Of a stretch of 64,000 bases of DNA, positions 17,213-27,142 are shown piece after piece (the stretch's first letter is position 1; each line of letters starts with the position of its first letter). Both the position numbers and the translations under genes were made by a program. Source of the stretch: Bog-532 sp963805255 (GTDB lineage: Bacteria > Actinomycetota > Actinomycetes > Streptosporangiales > Streptosporangiaceae). The stretch covers positions 434,001 to 498,000 of the forward strand of contig CAWDTK010000011.1 of NCBI GenBank assembly GCA_963805255.1, in the 5' to 3' direction. The notes under the pieces are model-generated. The model did not search any database and was not told the DNA's origin. It saw only the letters and a list, made by a program, of their open reading frames with translations.

Positions 17213-17411
17213 GGGCCCAATGGTACGACCGGCAGTACCCGAAAGGCGTCGCGAATTCGGCGGCGGTTCTTACACGAACCCGTGAACCCGAATCGAATCA
17301 CCTCTCTGTGTAGTGGCGTCCGCACAACGCCGACTGAGATTCGGGTCCGTACGTTTCCGATCGCGGTAGGGACCGCCCTCATCGGGCAGCCCCCCGCGTG
17401 GCAGGCTCGCG

Positions 17412-17668
17412 TCAGCCGATCTGTTCGGCCAGGGCGCCGATGATGCCCGCGGGGCCCCGGAGGTAGCAGAGCCGGAAGACGCTCTCGTACTGCGCCACCT
17501 CGCCGAGGAGTTCGGCGCCGTGGGCGCGCAGGCGGGCAACGGTGTCGTCGATGTCGTCGACGGCGAACATGACGCGATGCAGGCCTAGCGTGTTGGGCGG
17601 CGGGTTCTCCGGCTCGGCGCTGCACGCCGCGGGGGTGTGGTACCTGGTCAGCTCCAGCTTGCTGTGGT
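17412..17668 (-). pseudogene. VOC (glyoxalase/bleomycin resistance) protein, N-terminal half missing
   Basis: The C-terminal half of a vicinal-oxygen-chelate protein is clear: SKLELTRYHTP, then GLHRVMFAVDDIDDTVARL and YLRGPAGIIGALAEQIG before the stop. The first beta-alpha module is lost; upstream codons belong to unrelated DNA beside an integrase remnant. Metal ligands of the lost half are absent, so the fragment should be inactive. Confidence 0.75.
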
Positions 17669-17675
17669 TGCAGAC

Positions 17676-17692
17676 GTTTCCCCCTGGGAAAC
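17676..17692. repeat. Palindrome at the VOC/integrase-remnant junction
   Basis: GTTTCCC, three bases, then GGGAAAC, flanked outward by GTTGC and GCAAC. It sits exactly between the end of the truncated VOC gene and the start of the integrase remnant. It may be a relic of a recombination site. Confidence 0.4.
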
Positions 17693-17704
17693 CTCTTGCA
17701 ACGC

Positions 17705-18013
17705 AACCCGCGTTCAAGACCGCCGGGGTCGAGGGCACGATGCATGGTCTGCGCCATGCTCATGCCTCGTGGCTCCTCGCCGGTGGTGCGGATCTCCAGG
17801 TGGTGAAGGAACGACTTGGCCACGCGCCACGCGAAGATTTCCACGACGGAGGGCTACCTGCACACGCTGCCGGACGCCGATATGACCGCGCTGGCGGCGC
17901 TCGGCAAGATTCGCGGCGGCGGCGGCGATGCGCTCGAGGCGGCCACGCGAGAGATCGACGAGCTGAAGTCGGCGCTGGTGAGCCTGACGCTCAAGCTTCA
18001 CCAGGCATCCTGA
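17705..18013 (+). pseudogene. C-terminal remnant of a tyrosine integrase with a frameshift
   Basis: The stretch from GLRHAHASWLL through LQVVKERLGHA matches the HxLR and GHA region of phage-type integrases. The frame then breaks and continues in the next frame as KISTTEGYLHTLPDADMTALAALG, with the catalytic Tyr. The break is a tandem copy of CCACGCG at 17820-17826 and 17827-17833; removing one copy restores GHAKIST. The catalytic core upstream is missing. It is a relic of another integrated element. Confidence 0.8.
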
Positions 18014-18120
18014 CCGGTCCGCGAACGCTGCCACGCAGCCCCTCCGGCCAGGAAGGGGGCTTCGCGCCGATATCGGGGGTTTGGGTGTGCTAGCGCTGGT
18101 AACCAGTTGATGACATCCGG

Positions 18121-18149
18121 TTGACATCGGGTATTTAGGTGTCTACTGT
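18121..18149 (+). promoter_or_regulatory. Sigma-70-like promoter giving a leaderless antitoxin mRNA
   Basis: TTGACA at 18121-18126, 17 bp, then TACTGT at 18144-18149. The ATG at 18156 lies where transcription should begin, and no ribosome site precedes it. GACATCCGG and GACATCGGG repeat around the -35 box and may be the antitoxin's own operator. Confidence 0.65.
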
Positions 18150-18155
18150 CAGGCT

Positions 18156-18482
18156 ATGGCTCGCTCAACCATCACCCTGACGTTCTCCGCGACACCGGAA
18201 GAGGCCGACACGATCGACCGTCTCGCCCACGTGTTCGCCGACGGCAGCCGTAGCGGGGTAATCCGCCTGGGCTTGCAGCGGCTTGAAGCAGAGTTGAGCC
18301 TGGCACGGCTGGCGAATGCTGCCGGGCACATCTCTGAAAAGAGGGCTGCGGCAGGGTTGAGCCGTGACGAGGTCCGCAATCTCGTCAAAGAGACACGGGC
18401 TCGTCTGGCAAAGAACCCGGCTGGTCGGCCGCCCGCCCCTCCTTCGCCTGCCAGCGGCATGGGAACCCACGCAGTTCTCTAA
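18156..18482 (+). CDS. Ribbon-helix-helix antitoxin-like protein
   Basis: 108 residues. The N-terminal 45 residues (STITLTFSATPEEADTIDRLA) look like an RHH DNA-binding unit, followed by a helical basic tail. A PIN-domain gene follows 216 bp later in the same direction, so the two may form a VapBC-like pair, although the gap is larger than usual. The promoter is leaderless and has repeats that could serve autoregulation. Confidence 0.6.
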   Translation: MARSTITLTFSATPEEADTIDRLAHVFADGSRSGVIRLGLQRLEAELSLARLANAAGHISEKRAAAGLSRDEVRNLVKETRARLAKNPAGRPPAPPSPASGMGTHAVL

Positions 18483-18698
18483 AGCACGTTCCCGGCGGCG
18501 GTCTCAGCAGCCAGCAGTTCGCATGCGGCCGGGCTCGTGCAAATCTGGCCACCACAGAGCGCTGCAGTTGTCTGGCCCGTAGCTCGGGTCTTCGATTACC
18601 CAGCATTCAACCAGCTCACACGGAGCGTCACGCCACTCATGTAAGTGGCGGCTCGGCGGCTCGATCACCGCGGTCACCCGACTAGACTTTCCAGCCTC

Positions 18699-19394
18699 AT
18701 GCCTCAGTTCCGTGTGGTCGTTGACGCCAACGTTCTCGTCGACGCAGCCACCTTCTATCTCCACCACCAGGGCGAGGACTTCCCCACCGTTCCTCCCGTT
18801 CGTGCCGGATACCCAGAGACCTTTCTCGGCATCATGGCCGACCAGCGGATTGAGTCCTATGCGCTCTACCTCAGCCCGCACATCATCCAGGCGACCACGC
18901 TCGCGATTCTCGAGAACATCCCCGACGTCGACCCCGACGTGGTGGAAGCGTTCATCGACGAAGTTGCCGCAATCGCGGACCGCTCAGGGGGCGGGGTTTT
19001 CGATCCACCTCGCCGGGTCTCCGAATGCCGCGACCACGAGGACAACCTGATCCTCGACCTTGCCGTCGAGACCAACGCACACATGATCGTCACCGGCGAC
19101 GATGACCTCCTCATCATGGCCCGGGAGACAGGCACAGGTGCCTGGCGGTCAGTGGCCATCCTCGATCCGCAGCGATTCTGCGACCGTGCGGCCGATGCTC
19201 ACCGCCGCGATCTCAGAGAACTCGATCGCCGTAGCCGCGAGTACGACCAGGAGGCGGCCCGGCGGCAGGGGCGCGAGGAGCACTCCCAGCTTCTACGCCT
19301 GCAGACCGGACGCCTCCATGACGAGCCGATCCGGGAACGCGACGCGGACAGCCAGGCAGAGCGGGAGGAGCGCGACAGCGAGCGCGAGCTGTAG
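18699..19394 (+). CDS. PIN-domain protein with long charged tail, VapC-like
   Basis: 231 residues from ATG 18699. VVVDANVLVDA supplies the first PIN aspartate, DHEDNLILDLAVE the middle acidic residues and IVTGDDDLL the last, so the nuclease site looks complete. After about residue 165 there is an unusual 60-residue Arg/Glu/Asp-rich helix. PIN proteins of this kind cleave RNA and are usually held by an antitoxin; the RHH gene upstream is the candidate. Confidence 0.75.
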   Translation: MPQFRVVVDANVLVDAATFYLHHQGEDFPTVPPVRAGYPETFLGIMADQRIESYALYLSPHIIQATTLAILENIPDVDPDVVEAFIDEVAAIADRSGGGVFDPPRRVSECRDHEDNLILDLAVETNAHMIVTGDDDLLIMARETGTGAWRSVAILDPQRFCDRAADAHRRDLRELDRRSREYDQEAARRQGREEHSQLLRLQTGRLHDEPIRERDADSQAEREERDSEREL

Positions 19395-19868
19395 ACGGCC
19401 AGGTCTCCAGACATCGGGACCGGCCCGTTCCGGCCCTCCTACCGCTTCCTCCGGAGGGCAACGCCCTTCACGGTGCAGCAGACAGTGTGACGGTCACGCC
19501 GATCTGACCGCCGCACATCGTTGACCACCTGGTGCGAGGGGCGCGCAGCCGCTCCGCTCGCTCCCTCGTGCGCGCGGGCTCAAGCGGCGCCAGGAATGTT
19601 GGCCACGTCCTCGTGAGAATCTTCGTTCTCACGACCCAAGCTGGAAAACGAAACGCTGGCGCTGGGCGGCTGCCGCGGCGTGAGCGGGATGGCATGCAGC
19701 CGGGTCCTGTGGTGTGCGTGAAGATGCCGACGCCAGCGGCTGATCATTGTCGGGGTTGGGAGTGAGCGCAATCTCCCACGCCGCGGGTGGGCGCATCGCG
19801 ACCAGCGAGCAGCGGCAAGAGCACAGGAATGCGCTACAGCGGCGATCGCCGGAGTCCGCCGCTGCAAT
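19395..19868. other. Intergenic between PIN gene and restriction gene
   Basis: About 470 bp at the convergent ends of the PIN gene and the type III restriction gene. Only poor, Arg/Ser-rich frames are present. I see no RNA gene and no clean terminator hairpin. Confidence 0.4.
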
Positions 19869-22352
19869 TCACGACGGAGCACCACCCAGTCTCTTGAGCG
19901 CGTCCCACGAACCTTTGGCTGTCCGCACGTCAGTCTCAGATAGCAGTAGATAACGCCAGCGCGTACCGACCTTCTCGTCTGCGCTGACATGGTTCGCCCA
20001 CCGACGTGCGGCCTCACGCTTGCCCTGGACGTCGGCGCTGGTCATCTCCTTGTCCATCTTCACTTCGATGAGCGAGTGCACGTCATCGGCGTCGATGGCA
20101 ATGAAGTCGGGGTTGTACTCCCGTGCACCGCTCCACAGAATCGGCAGGTCGCCCGTTTGCAACCGGACCCAGAGGGCGATGGTGTCGTCTGTCTCAAGCA
20201 CGTTGGCGACGTCACGTTCCGTTGATGAGTCGAACCAGTCCTGTGCGTACAGCGACTTCGTATAGCACTCGTAGCCCACGGACTTTCGGAATGCGCCGAA
20301 CCGATCCAGACTTGTCTCCGGTCGCGCAGTTCGAACCTTGCTGAATTCGACCAACTCGAGTACGTCTTGGAAGCTCGGTTTCGCGGCGAACTTGCGATGT
20401 TCGTCTGTGATCAGTTGGATCAGTCCAGCGGCGGCCCGGTTCATGTATCCGCTGAGGATGGTCGCGGCGGACGTGCCCAGGCCGTGGATCATCGCATCAA
20501 CGATGTCGGCCGCGGGTCCGCGTTGATTCGCCCGGGCCGGAACGACCGATGCGCCGAGGATCTGGGCGACGAGCTGCTCCCGAAGGTCCGCAAGGCGGAA
20601 CAGCAGAGCTGGCGACTCCACACGGTCCAGTGCGGGCGCCGTCACGAGTTCGGTGCGGCGAAGCCCGTCCGAGCCGGTGATGATCTGCGCGCTGACGGTG
20701 ACTCTGCGGAGGCTTCCCGCCGGATCGGCCGCGAGACTCTCCCCCAGGCGCCGGAAAGGCTCCAACTCGGTGATATCAGCCAGCGAAAACTGGCTCCGCA
20801 CCTCGGTCATTCGGAGCAGCGGTATCCGGAGCCGACGGTCGGCTCGCGGAGCAAGCTCAAGCGAGAGCGCTGCCACCTGCTCTTCCGCCTCTTCTGTGTG
20901 CTCCTCGACACTGCGGATCGCAGGCGCGGCCGGGGCGGGGGCCTCGCCTTGCGGGGAGGCTGCAGGCGGTAGAGACCCGTCGCCTAGCTCAACCGGCGCT
21001 TGCACCTTCTCCGTCTCGGTGACCGGCATGAGCCGACCCTGGCTGTCTGGCTTGAGGACCACTGCGGTACGCCAGTCGACGAACTGCTCCGTGAGCACGC
21101 CGGCCTTTCGCAGCAACTCCTCGTACCGCTCGTGACCGAGGACCTCGAGGGTGTCGAGGAACTCGACACCGGTGTACTGGCCGAACGGAAGCCGGAGACC
21201 CCGGCCGAGTGTCTGCTCAGTGAGGATCTCTGAGACAGACGCCCGCATTGAGGCGATGACGTACACGTTCTTGACGTCCCACCCCTCCTTGAGCATCCCG
21301 ACAGAAATAACAACCCGGTAGGGGTTGTCCGTGTCCTCCAAGCGGTCGAGTGCGGCGAGCGCTTGATCGGGTGCATCGGAGTGCACCGTCAGGACACTCT
21401 CGACGTAGCGACCACCAGCGAAACTCGGATTCGTCAGGATCGCCGAGATCTCGTCGGCTTCGGCAATCGTCGGCGCGATCACCAGCATGATCGGGACGAC
21501 GGGCTGCGCGCCGGACTCGGCGCTCCACCGTGTGATGGCTTCGGCCTTGAGCTCGAGGAGACGGATCCCGTCAAGCAGCTTGGTCTCGAAGTCCGCACGA
21601 TCATCCTTGCGCCCGACAAGCACCGGGGTCTTGACGAGCTTGTCGGCGATCGCCGCAACGAGCGGATACCGGTAGATGATCTGACTCGGTGGCGTTCGCT
21701 TGTGCGGCGTGGCAGTAAGACCGAGGAGCACACGCGGCCGTAGGTTTCGGATGGCGCCCGAAAAGGCGTTGCCGTAATAAGTGTGGTGCTCATCGGCAAA
21801 CACCACAAGGTCCCTCACGCCCTGGAGGTGTGCATAGAAGGCCTCGCCGAGCCCCTCCTGGAACTTGTGAGTCTTGCGGCCTACCTTGGACTCCGGCTTG
21901 AGCAGCGCCTGCACTGTAAAGACGTACAGCTTTACCTGCTCCGGATCCTCCATCGCCGTGCGCATCGCGGGCGAGGCGAAGTTCTCGCTCGTAATGACAA
22001 CCGGCTGAACCTCCATACCATCCAGCAGACTCTTCGGATGGCCAGCCGTGAAGTTCGCAACGGTCTTCGTCAGGATGGTCTTTCCCGGCGTGATAACAGC
22101 GAAATCCCTCACGCCGTCGGCGGCGAGGTACTCGATTACCGATGCCATGACGTAGGTTTTCCCGACCCCCGTTGCCACATCGAGCACTGCCTCGAACGGC
22201 GGCGGCTCGTGGTCAAGCTCGTAGTGCGCGGCAATCCTCAGTACGGCTGTGCGGAGCGCATCCTTATTCGGCTCACGCAGATCGAGCCTCGCCGCGATCG
22301 CCTCGATACGGTCCAGATCAACGAGGTCGGCACCGGCATCTACAGTACTCAC
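19869..22352 (-). CDS. res: Type III restriction enzyme, Res (helicase-nuclease) subunit
   Basis: 827 residues and apparently complete. Superfamily 2 motifs: ATGVGKT at 60-66, ADEHH (DEAD-box position), GLTATP, and EQTLGRGLRLP (motif VI). The C-terminal YNPDF followed by LIEVK is a PD-(D/E)xK nuclease site. In type III systems Res needs Mod to find the site, then moves along DNA and cuts. The start overlaps the mod stop by four bases. Because mod is now interrupted, Res is probably not functional as a restriction enzyme. Confidence 0.92.
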   Translation of the reverse strand: MSTVDAGADLVDLDRIEAIAARLDLREPNKDALRTAVLRIAAHYELDHEPPPFEAVLDVATGVGKTYVMASVIEYLAADGVRDFAVITPGKTILTKTVANFTAGHPKSLLDGMEVQPVVITSENFASPAMRTAMEDPEQVKLYVFTVQALLKPESKVGRKTHKFQEGLGEAFYAHLQGVRDLVVFADEHHTYYGNAFSGAIRNLRPRVLLGLTATPHKRTPPSQIIYRYPLVAAIADKLVKTPVLVGRKDDRADFETKLLDGIRLLELKAEAITRWSAESGAQPVVPIMLVIAPTIAEADEISAILTNPSFAGGRYVESVLTVHSDAPDQALAALDRLEDTDNPYRVVISVGMLKEGWDVKNVYVIASMRASVSEILTEQTLGRGLRLPFGQYTGVEFLDTLEVLGHERYEELLRKAGVLTEQFVDWRTAVVLKPDSQGRLMPVTETEKVQAPVELGDGSLPPAASPQGEAPAPAAPAIRSVEEHTEEAEEQVAALSLELAPRADRRLRIPLLRMTEVRSQFSLADITELEPFRRLGESLAADPAGSLRRVTVSAQIITGSDGLRRTELVTAPALDRVESPALLFRLADLREQLVAQILGASVVPARANQRGPAADIVDAMIHGLGTSAATILSGYMNRAAAGLIQLITDEHRKFAAKPSFQDVLELVEFSKVRTARPETSLDRFGAFRKSVGYECYTKSLYAQDWFDSSTERDVANVLETDDTIALWVRLQTGDLPILWSGAREYNPDFIAIDADDVHSLIEVKMDKEMTSADVQGKREAARRWANHVSADEKVGTRWRYLLLSETDVRTAKGSWDALKRLGGAPS

Positions 22353-23574
22353 GAGTTGACCGCCTCCGCGGGAGACTGCTGAACGTTGGCCACGACGCGA
22401 CGGCTGACTCCCTCGGAACCGGTCGTGCGCCGGTAGTCGTGGAGGATCGATTCCGGAATCTTGCGCACAGTGGAGCCGGGGCGCAGCTCGCGCAGCACGG
22501 ACCGCGACGTCGGATCGACGGCAGTGCCTGCTACGACCACGCGCTCATCATCGGCTAGGGCGCCGACGAGCAGGCGGACAACATCTTCATTGACAAGACC
22601 GTCGATGACGGTCAGTCGGGAACGTCCTCGGCAGCCGCAGAACGGCGGATCGAACTCGTATTCATAGTGGAGCTGCGCCGCCGTTGCCTCCGCCAGCTGC
22701 CCGTTTGTCGCCCATTCGCTGAGGAACAACTGGCCATGGGATTCCACGAACATCGACGGTGCAACATCAAGCATGCGGAAGCCACCGCCACCGTTCCAGA
22801 TCGTCTCCTTCTTGGTCTTGTCCGCAGCCCGGAGGAACTTGACGAGCTCCTTTATGGCGGCATCGCCTACTCCGTCGAGTCCACTGATATCAGCCAGGGC
22901 GCCTGACTTGTACCAGGCGTCGAGCACTCTCGCCGCCGCACGGGACTCACCAGGATTGACGCCCTCGGCCAAGTCCTCTCCAGTCAGCGTCTCAACCAAG
23001 GAGATGCCGCCAGGGTCTTCCCCCGCGACGACTTTCCGAAGGCGGGGCAGTGCAAACGCCTCGATGGTGGCTGCTTCACGTTCGATGCCGACCCAGCGGC
23101 GACCCATCTTGTGAGCGACCGCGGCTGTCGTGCCGGACCCGAGAAAGCAGTCGAGTACAATGTCGCCCGGGTTCGTCGCGATCTGAATGATTCGTTGGAG
23201 AAGGCGCTCGGGCTTGGGCGTGGCGAAAACATTGGTCTCTGGGAAAAGAGCGTTCAGTTCAGCCTTCGCGGTTCGGTTGTGTCCTACCTCAGCGTTGAAC
23301 CACAGCGTGCGGGGTGCTGTCGATTGGCTGATCTGATCGAGGTAGCGCTTCAACTTCAGGCCGCCCTTGCCGCCTTTGGTGAAGTACAGGCGCGGCCATG
23401 AGCCTTCGCCGTACCGGGCTTCCGCTCGCTGTCGCGCTTGATCAAGATCACCTTTGACCATCAAGGCCTTGACGCCGGTCCGTACTTCGGAGACTGGTAC
23501 GCCGCATATCAGCGCTCGCTTTTCGGCATCGTCTCGATCAACCAGTTCGTACTCCGATCCCCACTGCTCGACTA

Positions 23575-24707
23575 GTGCAGCACGTCACAAATAGCTTGCT
23601 AGTTGGTGGGGATGGCAGGATACTTCCTGCATGTCGAATCGTCCTGCGTCTGCTGCCGCGCTCTCCGATGAACAACGCGCTGTCCTCGATACCTGGTCGC
23701 GCAGTCGTGTGCTGCCCCAGCGTCAGGTCCTGAGGGCACGGATCGTCCTTCTCGCCGCGGAGGGTGTTCCCAACACGGCGATTGCCGATCGTCTTGATTG
23801 CTCGCTTCCCACGGTGCGCCTGTGGCGCCGTCGATTTGCGACGGCGGGCGTCCCCGGGCTCGAGGAAGACGCTCCCGGACGAGGGCGACCACCAGTCCAC
23901 GACGAGCGTGTCACCGCCAAGGTCATCAGCGTCACCCTCGGAAAGCCACCGCGTGGTGAAACACATTGGAGCAGCCAGGCCGTCGCCGATCGCGTTGGCA
24001 TCAGCGCCTCCACCGTGTTGCGCATTTGGCGAGACAACGATCTCCAGCCTCACCGAACGCGCGGCTTCAAGTTCAGTACCGATCCCAATCTCGATGCCAA
24101 AGTCACCGACGTTGTGGGTCTCTACCTTCACCCGCCGGAGAAGGCGTTCGTCCTCTGTGTCGATGAGAAGAGCCAGATACAAGCTCTCGATCGCACACAA
24201 CCACTGCTACCCATGCGACCGGGCCAAGTCGAACGACGGACCCATGATTACAAGCGCCACGGCACTGCGACGCTCTTCGCCGCACTCGACGTGGCTACAG
24301 GGGACGTCACCGGCCGCTGCTATGCGCGACATCGCCACCAGGAGTTCCTCAAGTTCCTGCAGGTGGTCGCAAAGACGTACCCACGTGGGCACCTGCACCT
24401 CGTGCTCGACAACTACCGCACCCACAAACATCCCGACGTGCAGGCGTGGCTCTCAAAGCACCCGCGCATCCACCTTCACTTCACGCCGACCAGCGCCAGC
24501 TGGATGAATCAGGTCGAGACATGGTTCTCGATCATCCACCGCAAGGCCATTCGCCGCGGCGTCTTCCGCAGCGTTCGTCACCTTCAGGACGCCATCCACC
24601 GCTTCCTCGACGCCTGGAATGACCATTCCCACCCCTTCGTCTGGGTGAAAACCGCCGACGAGATCCTAGCCCACGCCAAACGGAAAGCTATTTCTGGCGG
24701 GGTGCAC
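23575..24707. mobile_element. IS630-family insertion sequence, 1133 bp
   Basis: The ends are inverted repeats of 23 bp with 19 matches, starting GTGCAGCACGTC on the left and GTGCACCCCGCC on the right (reverse strand). Both are flanked by TA (23573-23574 and 24708-24709), the target duplication of IS630/Tc1 elements. The host site was CTAG inside mod. Excision restores the frame. Confidence 0.92.
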
Positions 24708-24710
24708 TAG
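23631..24710 (+). CDS. IS630-family transposase
   Basis: 359 residues. An N-terminal helix-turn-helix (TAIADRLDCSLPTVRLWRRR) is followed by the DDE core: CVDEKSQIQ, LVLDNYRTHK and WMNQVETWF. The stop codon TAG is not in the element: it is formed by the duplicated target TA plus the next host base. The gene is intact, so the element may be mobile. Confidence 0.93.
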   Translation: MSNRPASAAALSDEQRAVLDTWSRSRVLPQRQVLRARIVLLAAEGVPNTAIADRLDCSLPTVRLWRRRFATAGVPGLEEDAPGRGRPPVHDERVTAKVISVTLGKPPRGETHWSSQAVADRVGISASTVLRIWRDNDLQPHRTRGFKFSTDPNLDAKVTDVVGLYLHPPEKAFVLCVDEKSQIQALDRTQPLLPMRPGQVERRTHDYKRHGTATLFAALDVATGDVTGRCYARHRHQEFLKFLQVVAKTYPRGHLHLVLDNYRTHKHPDVQAWLSKHPRIHLHFTPTSASWMNQVETWFSIIHRKAIRRGVFRSVRHLQDAIHRFLDAWNDHSHPFVWVKTADEILAHAKRKAISGGVH

Positions 24711-25750
24711 CTCTTTCATCGTCTCCTGCTTGGAGCCCCAGCACCGGCCGACGGCCGGATAGAGAGGTTCGCCAGTGAACGGAGACTGAATTGCGTACAC
24801 CCATGTCTGGTTTCGATACGCACTGGGAGCTGCTGGATCGCCCGAGACCCAAGGGTGAGGGTCGCCGTCGGGCGTCTTGTAAAGGGCGTCACGCTCAGCC
24901 GCTCGCGGCAGCCGGTTCGAGCGCCAGTCCGGCGACTTTGAGTAGACGAGGATGTAGTCCTGATCGGTGCTCAGAGCAGGCGCATCGTTCCTCGGGGAGT
25001 AGGCCTTCTGCCAGACGATCGTCGCAACAAAGTTCTCGAGCCCAAACACCTCGTCCAGCACGCAACGGAACCGGTGTACTTCTTCGTCGTCCAAGTGCAC
25101 CCATACCGAGCCATCGGGAGTCAGCAGCTGCTTTATCTGCACCAGCCGATCGCGGAGCATTGTGAGCCATACGGAGTGTTCCAGCGCGTCGTCGTAGTGC
25201 GCGAATGCCTGCTGCGTGTTGAACGGAGGGTCCAGGTACGCCAGCCGCACCTTACCGACGTAGTCGCGAGCGAATTCGGGGAGTTGGATCAGACTGGTCA
25301 GCGCGTTGAGCGCGTCGCCGGTGATGAGAAGGTTGTCGCGTGCCCGGTCCTTCTGGCTGCTGACATCGCCCACGACTCCGGCGTCGCGAAGGAGCCGGAC
25401 CTCCGCCACGCGATAGTCGGACGGCGGGACCCACTCGTAGGAGCCATCCTCGTGGGCGAGGAGCCGAAGATCCTTGTTCGTCCACGTCAGCTCGAGGCGC
25501 CCGGTGTAATTCATCGCCCAACCGCGGCGTGGTGGATGGCAGCGGGCCTGAGACGTGTTGGAGTCATGGCCGAGCAGTCTAGCGGTCGATCACCTCGTCC
25601 TCGGGTGACGACGCCGAGCCGATATCTACGCCGGCCGAACGCCGATCTTGGCCGCACGACTGCCCAACCCTACTGGGATGTAGGGGCTGTAGGCCCTGCA
25701 CGTGGATGAAGCAGTCACCGTGACATTTGCCTCTGGGGCTATGTGGCGCC

Positions 25751-27142
25751 CTAGTCGGACGCCAGGAGGCGCTCGAAATCCGCCATGCCGCGCAGCCGGT
25801 CGAACAGCGGCCAGGTTATGAGGTTGTCTTTCGTAAGGTCTCCGTGTTGGAGAGCATCGGGCAACAGTCGTATCGCCGCATCGCACTCGCCGAGCAGGAT
25901 TAGGCGCGCCACGGTGAAACGGCGAGGCAACTCGTCGGTGCGCCACGCACGAACGGCGTCCAGAACCGAGTCCGGTGCCCGCCAGTGCGTACGGGCGAGC
26001 CACGCATTCACCTGGTTAGCAGCAGCAAATGCCACATCTCTTTCGGCGCGTGCCGCGATGACATGCAGGTTCTCGGCGAGCGGCCAGCGAAACTCAGCCT
26101 CTGCCGCAGCGGCGTACATGTGGGTGAACTGGATTACGAATGCGCCCCGGTCCGGTAGCGTAGCCCACACCGTGAGGATGACTCCGAGGACGAACCCGCA
26201 TAGCAAGTCGATGGCATTGCGCAGGTATTCGCCGTCGACTTCGAGAGTCGTGCCCTCGACCGCACTCAGAATGCGAGCGACATACATCGCGTCGGCGATC
26301 CCGCGGTTGTGCACGAGCGCATGGCGCCGTGCCCAGATCTCCCGTACGGAGTCCCAGTCGCACGATGCCGCGGGCAGATCTACACCGAGATCTTCCCGCA
26401 CTCGCGGCACCCAGTCCTCGATGCTTCCGCGAGTAAGGCGACGTACCTGCCTGTCAAGGCGGGGCGTGTTGAGCATCGAGCCCCAGCGGTCGGCGCCACC
26501 CTGGTCGTACTGGATGCGGCGGAGGACGCCGATCAGCATCGTCTCGACGCTGGCAACCGCGGTGATCAGGAGCGCACGTTGCATCGTGGGCAACAGCGGT
26601 CGCCTCTCCAGAGCTTGGCTGTATTGCAGGAGGTAACTGCCGAGTTCTTGCTCGTCGAGAGGTACCCCCGAGAGGAGGCCACGAGCGTCGTCGAGGCTTT
26701 CACGGATGGTCTCGGCCAGCTGTGCGGCTATCCACTGGAAAGGGTCATCGACCTGTGGACCAATGGATTCCGGATCCAGGTGGTCAAGGTGATTTTCGAT
26801 GCGTCGCTTATAGGCGTCCGTGAAGTTGCCAAGTTCGCGTGCAACGCGTTGCCGCAGGTCGGGCGCAACGGCCTGCGCCGCCCGTGAGGCGTCGGCGACG
26901 TCTGTCGCGCTCAGCTGGTCGTGATCAGCGACGTAGCGGTCCGCCATCACTGCAAGGTGATGCAGCCCCGTGCCCAGTTCGAGGATGGAGGCGGCTCGGG
27001 CGAAGAATTCGCCGTCGGTGCCGGTCATCCCCTTGTAGTCCCACATGGCGAAAGGGGAACCGGTGCCGTCCTGGGGATCGCTCATGGCATGCAGGGTAAC
27101 GCCGGGCACCGACAGGGCCCGCTGCGTGGAAGCAGCGCTCAA
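25751..27142 (-). CDS. HEPN-like protein of the graspetide-type operon
   Basis: 463 residues from TTG 27142, chosen because it overlaps the upstream stop as TTGA, matching the other couplings in the operon; ATG 27085 is an alternative. The protein is largely helical. R272-H278 in RRHALVH, within a long helix pair, fits the Rx4-6H signature of HEPN RNases. A hydrophobic stretch near 300-325 (LLCGFVLGVILTVWATL) could be buried or membrane-associated. I know no close named family. Its operon place suggests that it acts with the peptide system as effector, sensor or immunity factor; that is inference. Confidence 0.65.
   Translation of the reverse strand: MSAASTQRALSVPGVTLHAMSDPQDGTGSPFAMWDYKGMTGTDGEFFARAASILELGTGLHHLAVMADRYVADHDQLSATDVADASRAAQAVAPDLRQRVARELGNFTDAYKRRIENHLDHLDPESIGPQVDDPFQWIAAQLAETIRESLDDARGLLSGVPLDEQELGSYLLQYSQALERRPLLPTMQRALLITAVASVETMLIGVLRRIQYDQGGADRWGSMLNTPRLDRQVRRLTRGSIEDWVPRVREDLGVDLPAASCDWDSVREIWARRHALVHNRGIADAMYVARILSAVEGTTLEVDGEYLRNAIDLLCGFVLGVILTVWATLPDRGAFVIQFTHMYAAAAEAEFRWPLAENLHVIAARAERDVAFAAANQVNAWLARTHWRAPDSVLDAVRAWRTDELPRRFTVARLILLGECDAAIRLLPDALQHGDLTKDNLITWPLFDRLRGMADFERLLASD

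Larger units (their letters stand above)
22349..25514 (-). pseudogene. mod: Type III DNA adenine methyltransferase, Mod subunit, split by an IS630-family element
   Basis: The 5' part (25514 to 24710) has the catalytic DPPF at 95-98. The 3' part (23574 to 22349) has the AdoMet motif FLGSGTT. Removing 23575-24707 and one TA copy gives one continuous 676-residue frame across KQETMKELVEQWGS. The order of motifs (DPPF before FxGxG) is that of beta-class type III Mod proteins. The N-terminal fragment could still be made but lacks the cofactor loop. Confidence 0.92.
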
